From: Psychroflexus aurantiacus
Lineage (GTDB): Bacteria > Bacteroidota > Bacteroidia > Flavobacteriales > Flavobacteriaceae
Reading direction: 5' to 3'
Assembly (NCBI RefSeq): GCF_010820555.1
Contig: NZ_JAAIKD010000002.1
Coordinates: forward strand, 248,001-312,000
DNA: 64,000 bases
Shown here: positions 27,072 to 36,088 of the stretch, piece after piece
Layout: each line of letters opens with the position of its first letter
How positions within the stretch are numbered: the stretch's first letter is position 1
The notes under the pieces: model-generated
The model's database searches: none
Seen by the model: only the letters and a program-made list of their open reading frames with translations
Told to the model about the DNA's origin: nothing
Made by a program: the position numbers and the translations under genes

Positions 27072-28487
27072 ATGAGATTTATGAGGTATCTTTTTCTTGG
27101 AGTTCTAATATTATGTTTCGGCTGTTCTAAAGAACAGGACAGAGATCTTACCTTTATCGGAGGTCGAATCGTTAACCCCACGTCCAGTTATGTTACTTTA
27201 GAGCATAATGAGAAGCTCATCGACACCATTCCTTTGGACAGAAATAATAATTTTGGGTATGAGTTTTCTCAGGATCAAGAGTCGGTTTATAGTTTTAAGC
27301 ATTACCCCGAGAGTCAAACTATTTACTTAAAACCAGGCGATAGTGCTGTCCTGAGGGTAAATACGATGGAATTTGACGAATCCCTGAGTTATGGAGGGAG
27401 CTCTTCCATTGAAAATAATTTCCTGATCAATATGTTTCTTTTGAATGAAAAGGATAACGATTTGATTTTATCCTACTACAAAATATCTCCACAGAATTTT
27501 ATCGATAAAACGGATTCTATCATGAGACTTCGTTTAAACAATTTAGAAAAATTAAAGCTGGAATCTGAGTTTACCCCTTATTTTGAAAACATTGCGAAAA
27601 GCACGATTGAGTATGAACATTTCGACATGAGAGAACGCTATGCTTTCCTGATGAAGAAATATGTTCCAAATACATTTGACGAATTTCCTGAGGATTACTT
27701 CGATTACAGGAAGCAGGCTGATTTCAATCATCCAGACTTAGTCTCGAATTTTAGTTATATGCGATTTCTGGACAACTATCTGCGAAATAAATCCATCGAG
27801 ATCTGCGACCAGGAAAACAGAGATTGTTTCGATTTGAACGATCATCAAAATTTGAAACGCCGACTGAATCTGGTTCATGACTTATTTGATAATGACTACT
27901 TGAGACTTAATTTCTTTAATCGGTTTATCAGAAGAGAAATCGTGTTTTCACAAACTGAAGAACAGTTGAAGGAGACCCTGGCGATTATCAAAAAATTTGA
28001 TCTTCCGTCTTTAGATGAAGAAGAATTACATCAACTCACCAATATTCAAAGCAAATATTTGGTAGGTAAAAACTTAAAACACCTGAAGTTAAGAACTCCG
28101 GGCATGGATACGGTTCTGCTGCATCAAATTTCATACGCAAAGCCAACGGTGCTCTACACCTGGTCTGCCCAGTCCTCTAAAGGTAAACGCAACCATATCA
28201 CAAGCATTGAAAGCCTAAGGGCGAAATATCCTCAAATCAATTTTCTAAGCATCAACCTGGATTTTCAAAACCCGGGTCTCTGGAGAAATGCGCTTAAGCG
28301 TATACAATCTCCGGCCCAAACGGAATATCAGATCATTTCTGACGTCCCTAAGAACACCTACGGATTCTATAAAAATTACCTCAATCGGATTTACATTATC
28401 GATAAGAATTACACGCTAATCAACAATTCAACGAGTTTATTTGACCCCAAACTCGAAAGCCACTTCTTAACTCTGCTTAACCCCTAA
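27072..28487 (+). CDS. Thioredoxin-fold (TlpA-like) lipoprotein lacking active-site cysteines
   Basis: The 471-residue protein has a lipoprotein signal (LFLGVLILCFGC, Cys at about 17). An N-terminal beta-rich region (FIGGRIVNPTSSYVTL, as in DUF4369/TlpA proteins) and a long helical middle follow. The C-terminal thioredoxin-like domain is at about 335-471 (LRTPGMDTVLLHQISYAKPT, then VLYTWSAQSS). Where TlpA proteins have WCxxC, this has W364-S-A-Q-S368: both Cys are Ser. A redox role is therefore unlikely, and a binding role for the fold is possible. It sits alone between divergent ABC-F and typA. The start may alternatively be the Met at codon 4. Confidence 0.78.
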   Translation: MRFMRYLFLGVLILCFGCSKEQDRDLTFIGGRIVNPTSSYVTLEHNEKLIDTIPLDRNNNFGYEFSQDQESVYSFKHYPESQTIYLKPGDSAVLRVNTMEFDESLSYGGSSSIENNFLINMFLLNEKDNDLILSYYKISPQNFIDKTDSIMRLRLNNLEKLKLESEFTPYFENIAKSTIEYEHFDMRERYAFLMKKYVPNTFDEFPEDYFDYRKQADFNHPDLVSNFSYMRFLDNYLRNKSIEICDQENRDCFDLNDHQNLKRRLNLVHDLFDNDYLRLNFFNRFIRREIVFSQTEEQLKETLAIIKKFDLPSLDEEELHQLTNIQSKYLVGKNLKHLKLRTPGMDTVLLHQISYAKPTVLYTWSAQSSKGKRNHITSIESLRAKYPQINFLSINLDFQNPGLWRNALKRIQSPAQTEYQIISDVPKNTYGFYKNYLNRIYIIDKNYTLINNSTSLFDPKLESHFLTLLNP

Positions 28488-28582
28488 GACTGTTCAAATA
28501 GTTGGTTTTAAAGGATTTATTATAAATAAAGCCCTTAAAATTATCATTTTGCCAAAGCTGTTTTTTATACATAAAATAAACC

Positions 28583-28590
28583 TACCTTTG
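28583..28590 (+). promoter_or_regulatory. TAnnTTTG -7 element for typA
   Basis: TACCTTTG is a full match, 23 bases before the typA ATG. Confidence 0.5.
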
Positions 28591-28613
28591 CAGACTTAAA
28601 ATTACGCCTTTTT

Positions 28614-30410
28614 ATGAATATCAAGAATATTGCGATTATCGCTCACGTTGACCACGGTAAGACAACTTTGGTTGACAAAATCATGCACTACTGTAAATTG
28701 TTTCGTGACAACGAATCCACAGGAGAGCTTATTTTAGACAATAACGATCTCGAACGCGAGAGAGGGATTACAATTGTCTCCAAAAACGTTTCTGTAGTTT
28801 ACAAAGAAACAAAAATCAATATCATCGATACCCCTGGTCACGCCGATTTTGGTGGAGAGGTCGAGAGAGTCCTGAACATGGCCGACGGTGTTTTACTGTT
28901 AGTTGATGCTTTTGAAGGCCCTATGCCACAGACTCGTTTTGTGCTGCAAAAAGCTTTGGATCTTGGTCTTAAGCCATGTGTGGTGATCAATAAAGTTGAC
29001 AAGCCAAACTGTACTCCAGACGAAGTTCACGAGAAAGTCTTCGACCTGATGTATGAGCTTGGTGCCGAAGAGTGGCAGTTGGATTTTCCAGCGGTCTACG
29101 GTTCTGCATTAAACAACTGGATGAGTGATAGCCCAGACGAAAAAACAGATAATATCGAGCCTTTGCTCGATATGGTTATAGAACATATTGAGTCACCTGA
29201 AATAAAAGAAGGAAATACCCAAATGTTGATTACGTCCTTAGACTTCTCTTCTTACACCGGCAGAATTGCTATCGGTCGTTTGCACAGAGGAATCTTAAAA
29301 GAAAATATGCCGGTTTCATTGGTGAAACGCGATGGCTCCATTACCAAAACCCGTATTAAAGAGCTTCACACCTTTGAGGGTGTTGGAAGACGCAGGGTAG
29401 AGGAGATCCAGGCCGGAGACATTTGTGCCATTGTTGGTCTTGAAGGTTTCGAAATTGGAGATACGGTAGCCGATATCGAAAATCCTGAAGGTCTGAAATC
29501 TATTGCGATTGACGAACCTACCATGAGTATGCTGTTTACGATTAATGATTCTCCTTTCTTCGGAAAAGATGGAAAATTCGTGACTTCCAGACACATCAAG
29601 GATCGTTTGACCAAAGAACTGGAAAAGAACTTAGCCTTAAGAGTAGAAGAAACAAATTCCGCAGATAAATTCAACGTTTTCGGACGAGGCGTTATGCACT
29701 TGTCTGTGTTGATTGAAACCATGCGTAGAGAAGGTTACGAACTTCAGATTGGGCAGCCACAGGTTATCATCAAAGAAATTGATGGCGTGAAGTGTGAGCC
29801 GGTTGAAGAACTGACTATCGACTTACCTGAACATATTTCCGGTAAATCCGTAGAGATGGTGACTTTGCGTAAAGGGGAAATGCTGAGCATGGAAGGTAAA
29901 GGGGATCGTATGACGATTCAGTTTTTAATTCCTTCTCGTGGAATCATTGGTTTAAGAAACCAGTTGATGACCGCTACCGCCGGTGAAGCGATTATGGCTC
30001 ACCGTTTTAAAGAATTTCAGCCGCTTAAAGGCGATATTCCACAGCGTCAGAATGGATCTCTAGTGTCTATGGAAAAAGGAAAAGCAATTCCTTATTCTAT
30101 CGATAAACTTCAGGACAGAGGTAAGTTTTTTGTAGACCCGGGTGAAGAGATTTACGAAGGTCAGGTGATTGGTGAGAACTCCAGGTCTGATGATATGACT
30201 GTGAATATCACAAAAACTAAAAAACTATCTAACGTCAGATCTTCTGGTGCAGATGATAAAGCTAAAATTGTTCCCGCGAAGAAATTCTCACTGGAAGAAG
30301 CTTTGGAATACATCCAGAAAGATGAATACGTGGAAGTGACCCCACATTTTTTAAGAATACGTAAAATCTATTTGACCGAAACCGATCGTAAGCGTTTCAA
30401 AATCATCTAG
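28614..30410 (+). CDS. typA: Ribosome-binding GTPase TypA/BipA
   Basis: The 598-residue translation-factor GTPase has [19 protein letters not shown], then the switch [21 protein letters not shown] and NKVDKP. EF-G-like beta-barrel and alpha/beta domains and the BipA-specific C-terminal domain follow. It binds 70S ribosomes and aids 50S assembly, especially in cold or stress. It is monocistronic, with a TAnnTTTG element before it and a very strong terminator after it. Confidence 0.97.
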   Translation: MNIKNIAIIAHVDHGKTTLVDKIMHYCKLFRDNESTGELILDNNDLERERGITIVSKNVSVVYKETKINIIDTPGHADFGGEVERVLNMADGVLLLVDAFEGPMPQTRFVLQKALDLGLKPCVVINKVDKPNCTPDEVHEKVFDLMYELGAEEWQLDFPAVYGSALNNWMSDSPDEKTDNIEPLLDMVIEHIESPEIKEGNTQMLITSLDFSSYTGRIAIGRLHRGILKENMPVSLVKRDGSITKTRIKELHTFEGVGRRRVEEIQAGDICAIVGLEGFEIGDTVADIENPEGLKSIAIDEPTMSMLFTINDSPFFGKDGKFVTSRHIKDRLTKELEKNLALRVEETNSADKFNVFGRGVMHLSVLIETMRREGYELQIGQPQVIIKEIDGVKCEPVEELTIDLPEHISGKSVEMVTLRKGEMLSMEGKGDRMTIQFLIPSRGIIGLRNQLMTATAGEAIMAHRFKEFQPLKGDIPQRQNGSLVSMEKGKAIPYSIDKLQDRGKFFVDPGEEIYEGQVIGENSRSDDMTVNITKTKKLSNVRSSGADDKAKIVPAKKFSLEEALEYIQKDEYVEVTPHFLRIRKIYLTETDRKRFKII

Positions 30411-30432
30411 TAGAGTTATATTTTTATAAATT

Positions 30433-30468
30433 AAAAAGCCTGTTCAAATCTTTGAACAGGCTTTTTTT
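30433..30468. terminator. Bidirectional intrinsic terminator after typA
   Basis: A nearly perfect 16-bp inverted repeat (30433-30448 with 30451-30466), including GCCTGTTC/GAACAGGC, has an A-run on the left and a T-run on the right. It separates convergent typA and the flavin reductase gene. Confidence 0.92.
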
Positions 30469-30473
30469 ATGGT

Positions 30474-30980
30474 TTAACTTTCAATGCTGTCGCTAAACAT
30501 GCGCTTGATATCCTCCGTTAAAACGATGAGGTCATCTACAAACTCCACATCTGTTTTATAAAAATTGGCTTCAGAAATGATGGAGGCCTGTTGAGCCTTA
30601 AGGCTCATTTGCAGGGATATTAAGGCGTGTTCACCTCGCGGTGCTTTGGGTGTAAAGGTGATGGGCAAAACCCTTTTTCCAAAAAACTCACCGGAATCGG
30701 TAAGCCATTCCAGCATGTTTTTGAGGACTGCCGGGATGTTGTGATTGTACTCCGGAGTGGAAATGAGGACCAGGTCTGCCTGAGTGATGCGCTCTCGCAG
30801 TAAATTGATGAGTTCAGGCATTCCGGCATTAAGCCGTTCCGGCGTAAATAAGGGGAAATGATAAAGCCCTTCGTAAACTTCAGCCGTATGTTTATCGGAA
30901 AGATGTTCAGCGATAGCCTTGAGGAATTTGACATTGCTGCTTTCCCTGGAAGCGGAACCGGAAATACATAGAATCTTCAT
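30474..30980 (-). CDS. NADPH-dependent FMN reductase family protein
   Basis: The 168-residue flavodoxin-fold protein has CISGSASRESSNVKFL at the N-terminal FMN phosphate loop and STPEYNHNIPAVLKNMLEWL, the classic NADPH-dependent FMN reductase signature. Enzymes of this kind reduce flavin, quinone, azo dyes or chromate. The physiological acceptor cannot be read. It is cytosolic and monocistronic. Confidence 0.92.
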   Translation of the reverse strand: MKILCISGSASRESSNVKFLKAIAEHLSDKHTAEVYEGLYHFPLFTPERLNAGMPELINLLRERITQADLVLISTPEYNHNIPAVLKNMLEWLTDSGEFFGKRVLPITFTPKAPRGEHALISLQMSLKAQQASIISEANFYKTDVEFVDDLIVLTEDIKRMFSDSIES

Positions 30981-31022
30981 TTTTTAGGTTGAATATAAGC
31001 AATTTCAAAGGCTTTAAGACAT

Positions 31023-31772
31023 TTATCCAATCCAGGTTTTAAACTCTTTTACACGTTCACGGCTTACAATAACGGGTTGGTCCACTCCTTTTAAGCTGAT
31101 TTTAATTCTACTTGAGGAATAACTCAGCATATCTTGTATGGATCGATAGTGAATAATATGGCTTCTGTTTATTCTGAAAAAATCGGTGGGTGACAATTTA
31201 GGCTCAAGCTGGTTGAGCGAGTCGTCGATGACATAATGCTTTCCTTCATAAGTCACCAGAGAAGTCGCCTTATCAGAACTTTCAAAACAGGCAATCTCAT
31301 CGGCTGAATAGGTTTTAAGCTTTTCTCCCACTTTCACAGAAAAGCGCGTTTTATAGGTTTCATCGGTTTGGGATTTCAGCAAAAGACTTTTCAGCAATTT
31401 GGCATCGATGGTTTCTGAGGATTTTCTTTTTTCAAATTTCTTAAGCGCTGATTTGAGTTCCTCCTTATCAATTGGTTTGAGGAGGTAGTCAATGCTATTG
31501 AGTTTAAAGGCTTTCAGGGCATATTCATCGTAAGCCGTCGTGAAAATTAAATCGGATTCGATATGCACCTGTTCAAAAATTTCAAAAGACAAGCCATCAC
31601 TCAGTTGAATATCCAGGAATATTAAATCTACCTGAGGGTTTTTCTGAAACCAGTCTACAGCTTCTTCCACCGAATGTAATTTTTGAAATACAGGGTAATT
31701 CATTTCAGTAAGAAGCCGCTCGAGTCTTCTTGCGGCCGGTTTTTCGTCTTCTACTATGAGGATTTTAATCAT
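31023..31772 (-). CDS. LytR/AlgR-type response regulator (LytTR DNA-binding)
   Basis: The 249-residue protein has a receiver domain (IVEDEKPAARRLERLL, phosphoacceptor in LIFLDIQLSDG, Lys in LLKPIDKEEL) and a C-terminal LytTR domain at about 140-249 (DEIACFESSDKATSLVTYEGK, FFRINRSHIIH). It overlaps the upstream kinase gene by four bases (ATGA), so the two form a cotranslated two-component pair. Target genes are not evident. The nearby beta-barrel genes are separate transcripts. Confidence 0.95.
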   Translation of the reverse strand: MIKILIVEDEKPAARRLERLLTEMNYPVFQKLHSVEEAVDWFQKNPQVDLIFLDIQLSDGLSFEIFEQVHIESDLIFTTAYDEYALKAFKLNSIDYLLKPIDKEELKSALKKFEKRKSSETIDAKLLKSLLLKSQTDETYKTRFSVKVGEKLKTYSADEIACFESSDKATSLVTYEGKHYVIDDSLNQLEPKLSPTDFFRINRSHIIHYRSIQDMLSYSSSRIKISLKGVDQPVIVSRERVKEFKTWIG

Positions 31773-32806
31773 GAGTTTTGAGTTTGAATGAGAGGGAGTT
31801 TTACTCTAAAGCTGTCAGAATCTTTTTCAACTTTGACAGGGGTTTCTGTGTACACTTCAAATCGCTTCCTGATGTTCATCAAACCTATTCCGTTTCTTTT
31901 AGAGTCATTAGCCTTTGGATTCACATTGTTTTGAATAATCAAATGCTCATCAGTTTGATAGATCTTGATGACTAAGGGAGACTTTTCTGTCACTTTGTTG
32001 TGTTTTACGGCATTTTCAATTAAAAGCTGAAGTGAAAGCGGAACGGTATACCAGGATTCGTCTGCGACTTCAATACTGTATTCTAAACTGTCTTCAAATC
32101 GGGTAGAAAGCAAATTCAAATAGACTTTGGCAAAATCCAATTCAGAAGAAATACTTACCAGATCTTCCTGTCGCTGATCTAAAACGTAGCGATACACTTT
32201 AGACAGGCTGGTGGTGAACGCAGCAGCCCGTTCAGGGTCTTCTTCAATTAAGGAGGCTAAGACACTCAGGCTGTTGAACAAAAAGTGCGGATCGAGCTGA
32301 TCCTGAAGCGCTTTATGCTTGGCTTTGGTATGTTCAACGATCTCTTTCTGAGCTCTCAGTTCTGCTTCAGTTCCATATTTATAGAAATAATAGGCATGAA
32401 AGGCTAAACTCACAATGATGGCGATAAGAACTGCAAAGACATAATTATTCAGACTCTCATTACTCAAAAAAGAGTCAAAAGAATTGCCGTATATCCAAAC
32501 ACTATGAACGAACCTAGCTAAGAAAAAACCTAAAACTGATAAGATGACTGAACCAGGAATTCCAAGAATGATTAGAGTTTTGGGCTCTTTTCTCCAGGAA
32601 TATTTTTTTTGGATGAGTGTAAAAAACACAATGTTGAAGATGCCTATAATAAAGGCATAAGCAAAATGGCCGAGTACATATTTATAATTCGTAATATACT
32701 CCATAGACCAACCACTTCCAATAAAGTTGATAAGGTGAATAAATACAGCAACTGCTGCTGATATCCAAATGAATCTGATAATTTGTTTAACAAGTGAGGT
32801 TTTCAT
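31769..32806 (-). CDS. LytS-type membrane sensor histidine kinase
   Basis: The 345-residue kinase has four membrane helices in residues 1-145 and no large sensor domain. A short coiled coil leads to the His_kinase family (PF06580) motif DQLDPHFLFNSLSVLASL with the phosphoacceptor His. A reduced ATPase domain follows (LLIENAVKHN, GIGLMNIRKRFEVY). The partner regulator follows with a four-base overlap. The signal is unknown and may be sensed within the membrane. A TAnnTTTG element lies 16 bases upstream. Confidence 0.94.
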   Translation of the reverse strand: MKTSLVKQIIRFIWISAAVAVFIHLINFIGSGWSMEYITNYKYVLGHFAYAFIIGIFNIVFFTLIQKKYSWRKEPKTLIILGIPGSVILSVLGFFLARFVHSVWIYGNSFDSFLSNESLNNYVFAVLIAIIVSLAFHAYYFYKYGTEAELRAQKEIVEHTKAKHKALQDQLDPHFLFNSLSVLASLIEEDPERAAAFTTSLSKVYRYVLDQRQEDLVSISSELDFAKVYLNLLSTRFEDSLEYSIEVADESWYTVPLSLQLLIENAVKHNKVTEKSPLVIKIYQTDEHLIIQNNVNPKANDSKRNGIGLMNIRKRFEVYTETPVKVEKDSDSFRVKLPLIQTQNS

Positions 32807-32822
32807 GATTTTTATTTTGATT

Positions 32823-32830
32823 CAAATCTA
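32823..32830 (-). promoter_or_regulatory. TAnnTTTG -7 element for the LytS/LytR-type pair
   Basis: The minus strand reads TAGATTTG, a full match, ending 16 bases before the kinase ATG. Confidence 0.48.
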
Positions 32831-32924
32831 ACCTGAAATGGAAATTTCAAAATCATCTTTTCGATGAATCGACCAATTTGAAAGATGAACTGAATATAAA
32901 GCATAAATTTTAAATGTTTCACAT

Positions 32925-32954
32925 AAAAAAGCCTCGAAATGGATTCGAGGCTTT
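32925..32954 (-). terminator. Intrinsic terminator after the small beta-barrel gene
   Basis: AAGCCTCGAA pairs with TTCGAGGCTT around a short loop, with a run of six A on the left that becomes the U-tract on the minus-strand transcript. Confidence 0.85.
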
Positions 32955-32995
32955 ATACAAAGTTTTGCTTTGTGATAATTATGTAGTTAGCAGTT

Positions 32996-33490
32996 TTAGA
33001 ACTGGTAACGCAGCGCTAAAGCTATGTCAAGATCCAAATCGCTGTAGTAATCTCCAGAACCGATTTCAGGTCTAAAGTCTAAGGCGATAAGCAGAGGAAA
33101 GTCGAAATTATATTCGATACCAATGTTTCCGGCACCAAAAACAAAAACTTCATTATCATCATAAGGATTTCCATTACCGTCAACATAGTCATTACTTACA
33201 CTTCCTAAACCTGCACCAAAGCCGGCAAACCAATTGAATCCTCCTTCTATATTCCAAACCCAGTGGTACAAACCAGTCAGTTTAAAAGCGTCGAAGTTAT
33301 CACCATTTCTCCAGCCTAAATCGAGTTCAAGTCGGTTGTTATCTCCCAATGCGTTCTGGTAAGAAATTTCTGCACCGTACCCGTTATTTCCGCCAAATCT
33401 TAATCCGAGAGCATGTTCAGACATAGATTGCGCCTGAGATTGGAATCCGAAGGCTAGCATAAAACACGCTGCAATAAGTAACTTTTTCAT
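32996..33490 (-). CDS. Small outer-membrane beta-barrel protein
   Basis: The 164-residue protein has a cleavable signal peptide ([21 protein letters not shown]). The mature part is rich in alternating aromatic/Gly strands (LGLRFGGNNGYGAEISY, ELDLGWRNG, GGFNWFAGFGAGLG) and ends ALALRYQF, with the terminal Phe typical of BAM-inserted barrels. About eight strands are likely. Function is unknown. It is monocistronic with its own terminator. Confidence 0.82.
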   Translation of the reverse strand: MKKLLIAACFMLAFGFQSQAQSMSEHALGLRFGGNNGYGAEISYQNALGDNNRLELDLGWRNGDNFDAFKLTGLYHWVWNIEGGFNWFAGFGAGLGSVSNDYVDGNGNPYDDNEVFVFGAGNIGIEYNFDFPLLIALDFRPEIGSGDYYSDLDLDIALALRYQF

Positions 33491-33689
33491 AAATCAATAT
33501 TTTATTATTTATTAGTAAATTTAAGCAAAAAAGACAATCTTGAGACAAGTGTTAAGCCAATGTTAAGCCAATCTTTTTCTGTTGCTTTTCCACCTATAGC
33601 TTAATTTATCAATTATCATTTTGAATTTTTACACAGACTAGGCTTATCAGAAAAAAGATCAATCTGATTTGCGCTTTTCTTTTTATTGC

Positions 33690-34301
33690 TTAAAACTCAA
33701 AGGCCACATAGGCCTGAAATGTTGAATTTCTGGCTTCGATTCCTGAAAAGCTAGCAAAATCATTTGCTATAATATTTGGCAGTCCGTAGTAATATCGTAC
33801 GCCTATGACAAGCGGAGCCAGATGGGTGTTTGCACCTACCGCGAGTCCATAATCAAAGTCCTTAAAATTGTCGGTACTGATGTCATCAGAAAAAGAAGAA
33901 CCCCCAAGGGTTTCCCCGGAAACATTAGCGTTTAGCAAGTACGAGGCATAGGCCCCAGCTTCCAGGTAAAGCAAATCGCCAATGCTGAAAGAAGCTAATA
34001 TTGGCAATTCCAAATAGCCCAGAGCCAGTTCGGTTTCGCCATTGCTGCCTTCCAGTTTGGCTCCTTTCCCAGAATAGCCCAGTTCGGTTTGCAGGAAGAG
34101 CACTTCGCCTACCAGCGGCGTTCTGGAATACAGGCTAACATGGAGACCGGTTCGCAGGTTTTCGTCATCTACATTCTCGGTAAAAAAGTTTGAAAAGTTA
34201 AGTCCGCCTTTTATTCCAAAGCTGCTTTCCTGTGCCTGGGTGCTGTACGTGATAAGACCTAACAGTAAGGCATAGGAAAAATGTTTTAATGTGTTGTTCA
34301 T
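33690..34301 (-). CDS. Porin-family outer-membrane beta-barrel (PF13568-like)
   Basis: The 203-residue protein has a signal peptide ending TQAQ, then FGIKGGLNFSNFFTEN, the common opening of Bacteroidota outer-membrane beta-barrel domain proteins. Repeated amphipathic strands follow, and the protein ends AYVAFEF with a C-terminal Phe. These barrels are usually structural or adhesion-like rather than true porins. It is monocistronic, with no clear partner nearby. Confidence 0.85.
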   Translation of the reverse strand: MNNTLKHFSYALLLGLITYSTQAQESSFGIKGGLNFSNFFTENVDDENLRTGLHVSLYSRTPLVGEVLFLQTELGYSGKGAKLEGSNGETELALGYLELPILASFSIGDLLYLEAGAYASYLLNANVSGETLGGSSFSDDISTDNFKDFDYGLAVGANTHLAPLVIGVRYYYGLPNIIANDFASFSGIEARNSTFQAYVAFEF

Positions 34302-34366
34302 CTTGAAAATGTGTAAATGTGAATTAAATTAAAATGGAGTTGAAGTCAGAGACTTCGGTATAAAAA

Positions 34367-34675
34367 TTACAGGTGTTTTTCTCCTAAGAGTTCACCTTCG
34401 CTGTCAAACTTCAAAATACTGACCCTTTCTTCTGTGGTGAAGTAACAGTTGAAGAAGGTCTGATTTCGAAATGTTATTTTTTGGATTTTTATAAAATTAT
34501 CAGGAAAATCTGCATACAGCTGACCGAGATCAGAGGTTTTATAATCTGAATCCAGTTGGGTTATATTTTCGATTTCAACCTCTTCCAGACCTCTGGAGGT
34601 ATTCAAGGTTAAATGAGATGTCCCGGCGCTTGTAAAATTCGCCAGGTCTTCTGTTATGTCAAATGTCTCATTCAT
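34367..34675 (-). CDS. Hypothetical protein, 102 residues
   Basis: I do not recognise a family. The ATG at 34675 (MNETFDITEDL) was preferred; a TTG nine codons upstream would give a longer form. The sequence is acidic and mixed alpha/beta (SHLTLNTSRGLEEVEI, FIKIQKITFRNQTFFNCYF), with no signal peptide or membrane helix. It stands alone in a low-density stretch. Confidence 0.55.
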   Translation of the reverse strand: MNETFDITEDLANFTSAGTSHLTLNTSRGLEEVEIENITQLDSDYKTSDLGQLYADFPDNFIKIQKITFRNQTFFNCYFTTEERVSILKFDSEGELLGEKHL

Positions 34676-34942
34676 AATCCGTGTTTTGTATACCTGAAGC
34701 AAAGTTAAGCAGTCTGGTGCGTAATCGAATTTGATTTAATTGTAATTTATGATGAAAATTCAACTTTTCTTAAATTAAATACAATGCAATGCTGCTTTCT
34801 TCGTGTTTTTTCAGGCTGTTCTGAATTTAAAAGCGTGAATCTTTCCAGATTTAGGCCCCAACTCTGGTATTCCCGAGTTCATTTCCTTATTTTGCTAGTT
34901 CCTATTTATGAAAAGCCAAGTATAATGTCTTAACTCTGTTCT

Positions 34943-35827
34943 ATGGAATTACCACCTATAAAAGTAGAAGGCCCCGTACATTTAAGTGATTTTCCCACAA
35001 AAATCAATCACAACTCCAGCAAAACGTCCTTAAAAAAACAGCTTAAGCAGGAAAGACGAGCCCTTGGCAAGATGCAAAACACACTGTATGCCCATGGTAA
35101 ATATTCGGTGTTGATCTGTATCCAGGGCATGGACACCTCGGGCAAAGACAGCTTAATCCGTGAAGTCTTCAAAGACTTCAACGTGAGGGGCGTCGTTTCT
35201 CATAGTTTTAAAAAGCCTTCAGCGCAGGAGATCAATCATGATTTTTTATGGAGACATTACAAAGCCTTACCCGCTCGAGGCAAATACGGGGTGTTTAACC
35301 GGTCGCATTATGAAAATGTCCTGATTTCTAGAGTCAAGCCCGAAATCGTTCTGAATGAAAAGATTCCGCATATCAACAGTTTGGAAGATATCACCCCTGC
35401 TTTTTGGAACAGCAGGCTCGAGCAAATCAATCATTTTGAAAAGACCATCCACCAGAATGGCTGCATCCTTTTCAAGTTTTTCCTGCATATTTCTAAAGAC
35501 GAGCAGAAAAACAGGCTGCTGAGGCGACTGAACAAACCCAGTAAACATTGGAAATTTTCACCGGAGGATCTCAAAGACCGTGAACTTTGGGATGAATATA
35601 CGCACTGTTATCAGGAAGCTATTAACGCAACGTCAACAGCGCATGCCCCCTGGTATATCATTCCGGCAGATTCTAAGCCTCATGCCCGGTTACTGGTCGC
35701 TAAAACCATCAAAGAACGCATGGAAACCTATACCGATATTCAAAATCCAAGTCTTCCCGAAGCGCTTCAGGATCAGATTTCAGATTATAAACAGCAGCTA
35801 TTATCAAAAGTCAAGGGTGAAGGGTGA
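34943..35827 (+). CDS. Polyphosphate kinase 2 family protein
   Basis: The 294-residue single-domain PPK2 has Walker A GMDTSGKD at residues 62-69, the lid-type arginines, and FNRSHYENVLISRV as the Walker B region, where homologues more often have FNRSHYEDVL. PPK2 enzymes phosphorylate nucleoside mono- or diphosphates with polyphosphate. The class cannot be assigned firmly from sequence alone. It would use the polymer made by PPK1, encoded 20 kb away. It is monocistronic. A purine-rich dispersed repeat begins within its last codons. Confidence 0.93.
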   Translation: MELPPIKVEGPVHLSDFPTKINHNSSKTSLKKQLKQERRALGKMQNTLYAHGKYSVLICIQGMDTSGKDSLIREVFKDFNVRGVVSHSFKKPSAQEINHDFLWRHYKALPARGKYGVFNRSHYENVLISRVKPEIVLNEKIPHINSLEDITPAFWNSRLEQINHFEKTIHQNGCILFKFFLHISKDEQKNRLLRRLNKPSKHWKFSPEDLKDRELWDEYTHCYQEAINATSTAHAPWYIIPADSKPHARLLVAKTIKERMETYTDIQNPSLPEALQDQISDYKQQLLSKVKGEG

Positions 35828-35868
35828 ATAGAAGAACCGGGAGCCACGAAACATGAAACACGACTTAT
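35812..35868 (+). repeat. Purine-rich dispersed repeat, copy 1
   Basis: The segment contains GGTGAAGGGTGA, AGAAG, GGGAGCCACGA and AACATGAAACACGACTT in that order. The same sequence of blocks occurs at 39551-39632, and in reverse orientation in part near 51350-51385. It overlaps the end of the PPK2 gene and continues into a gene-free spacer. Confidence 0.6.
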
Positions 35869-36088
35869 TTACGACTCATTTAAACAAAGTCAAGATTTGT
35901 ATAAGTTTCAGAATTTCAGCGCGAATGGGAAATGCAGAATAATCGAGTTTAGATCACGTGGGTTTTCGAACCCTGGCAACTCCCGAAATGCTTCAGCCTG
36001 AACAGTAACTGTTTAGAATATGAACGTTATCTTGATAACAGTCATTTTACTTTAGATACATAGATTTAAGAAACAAACTTGCCGGTAT

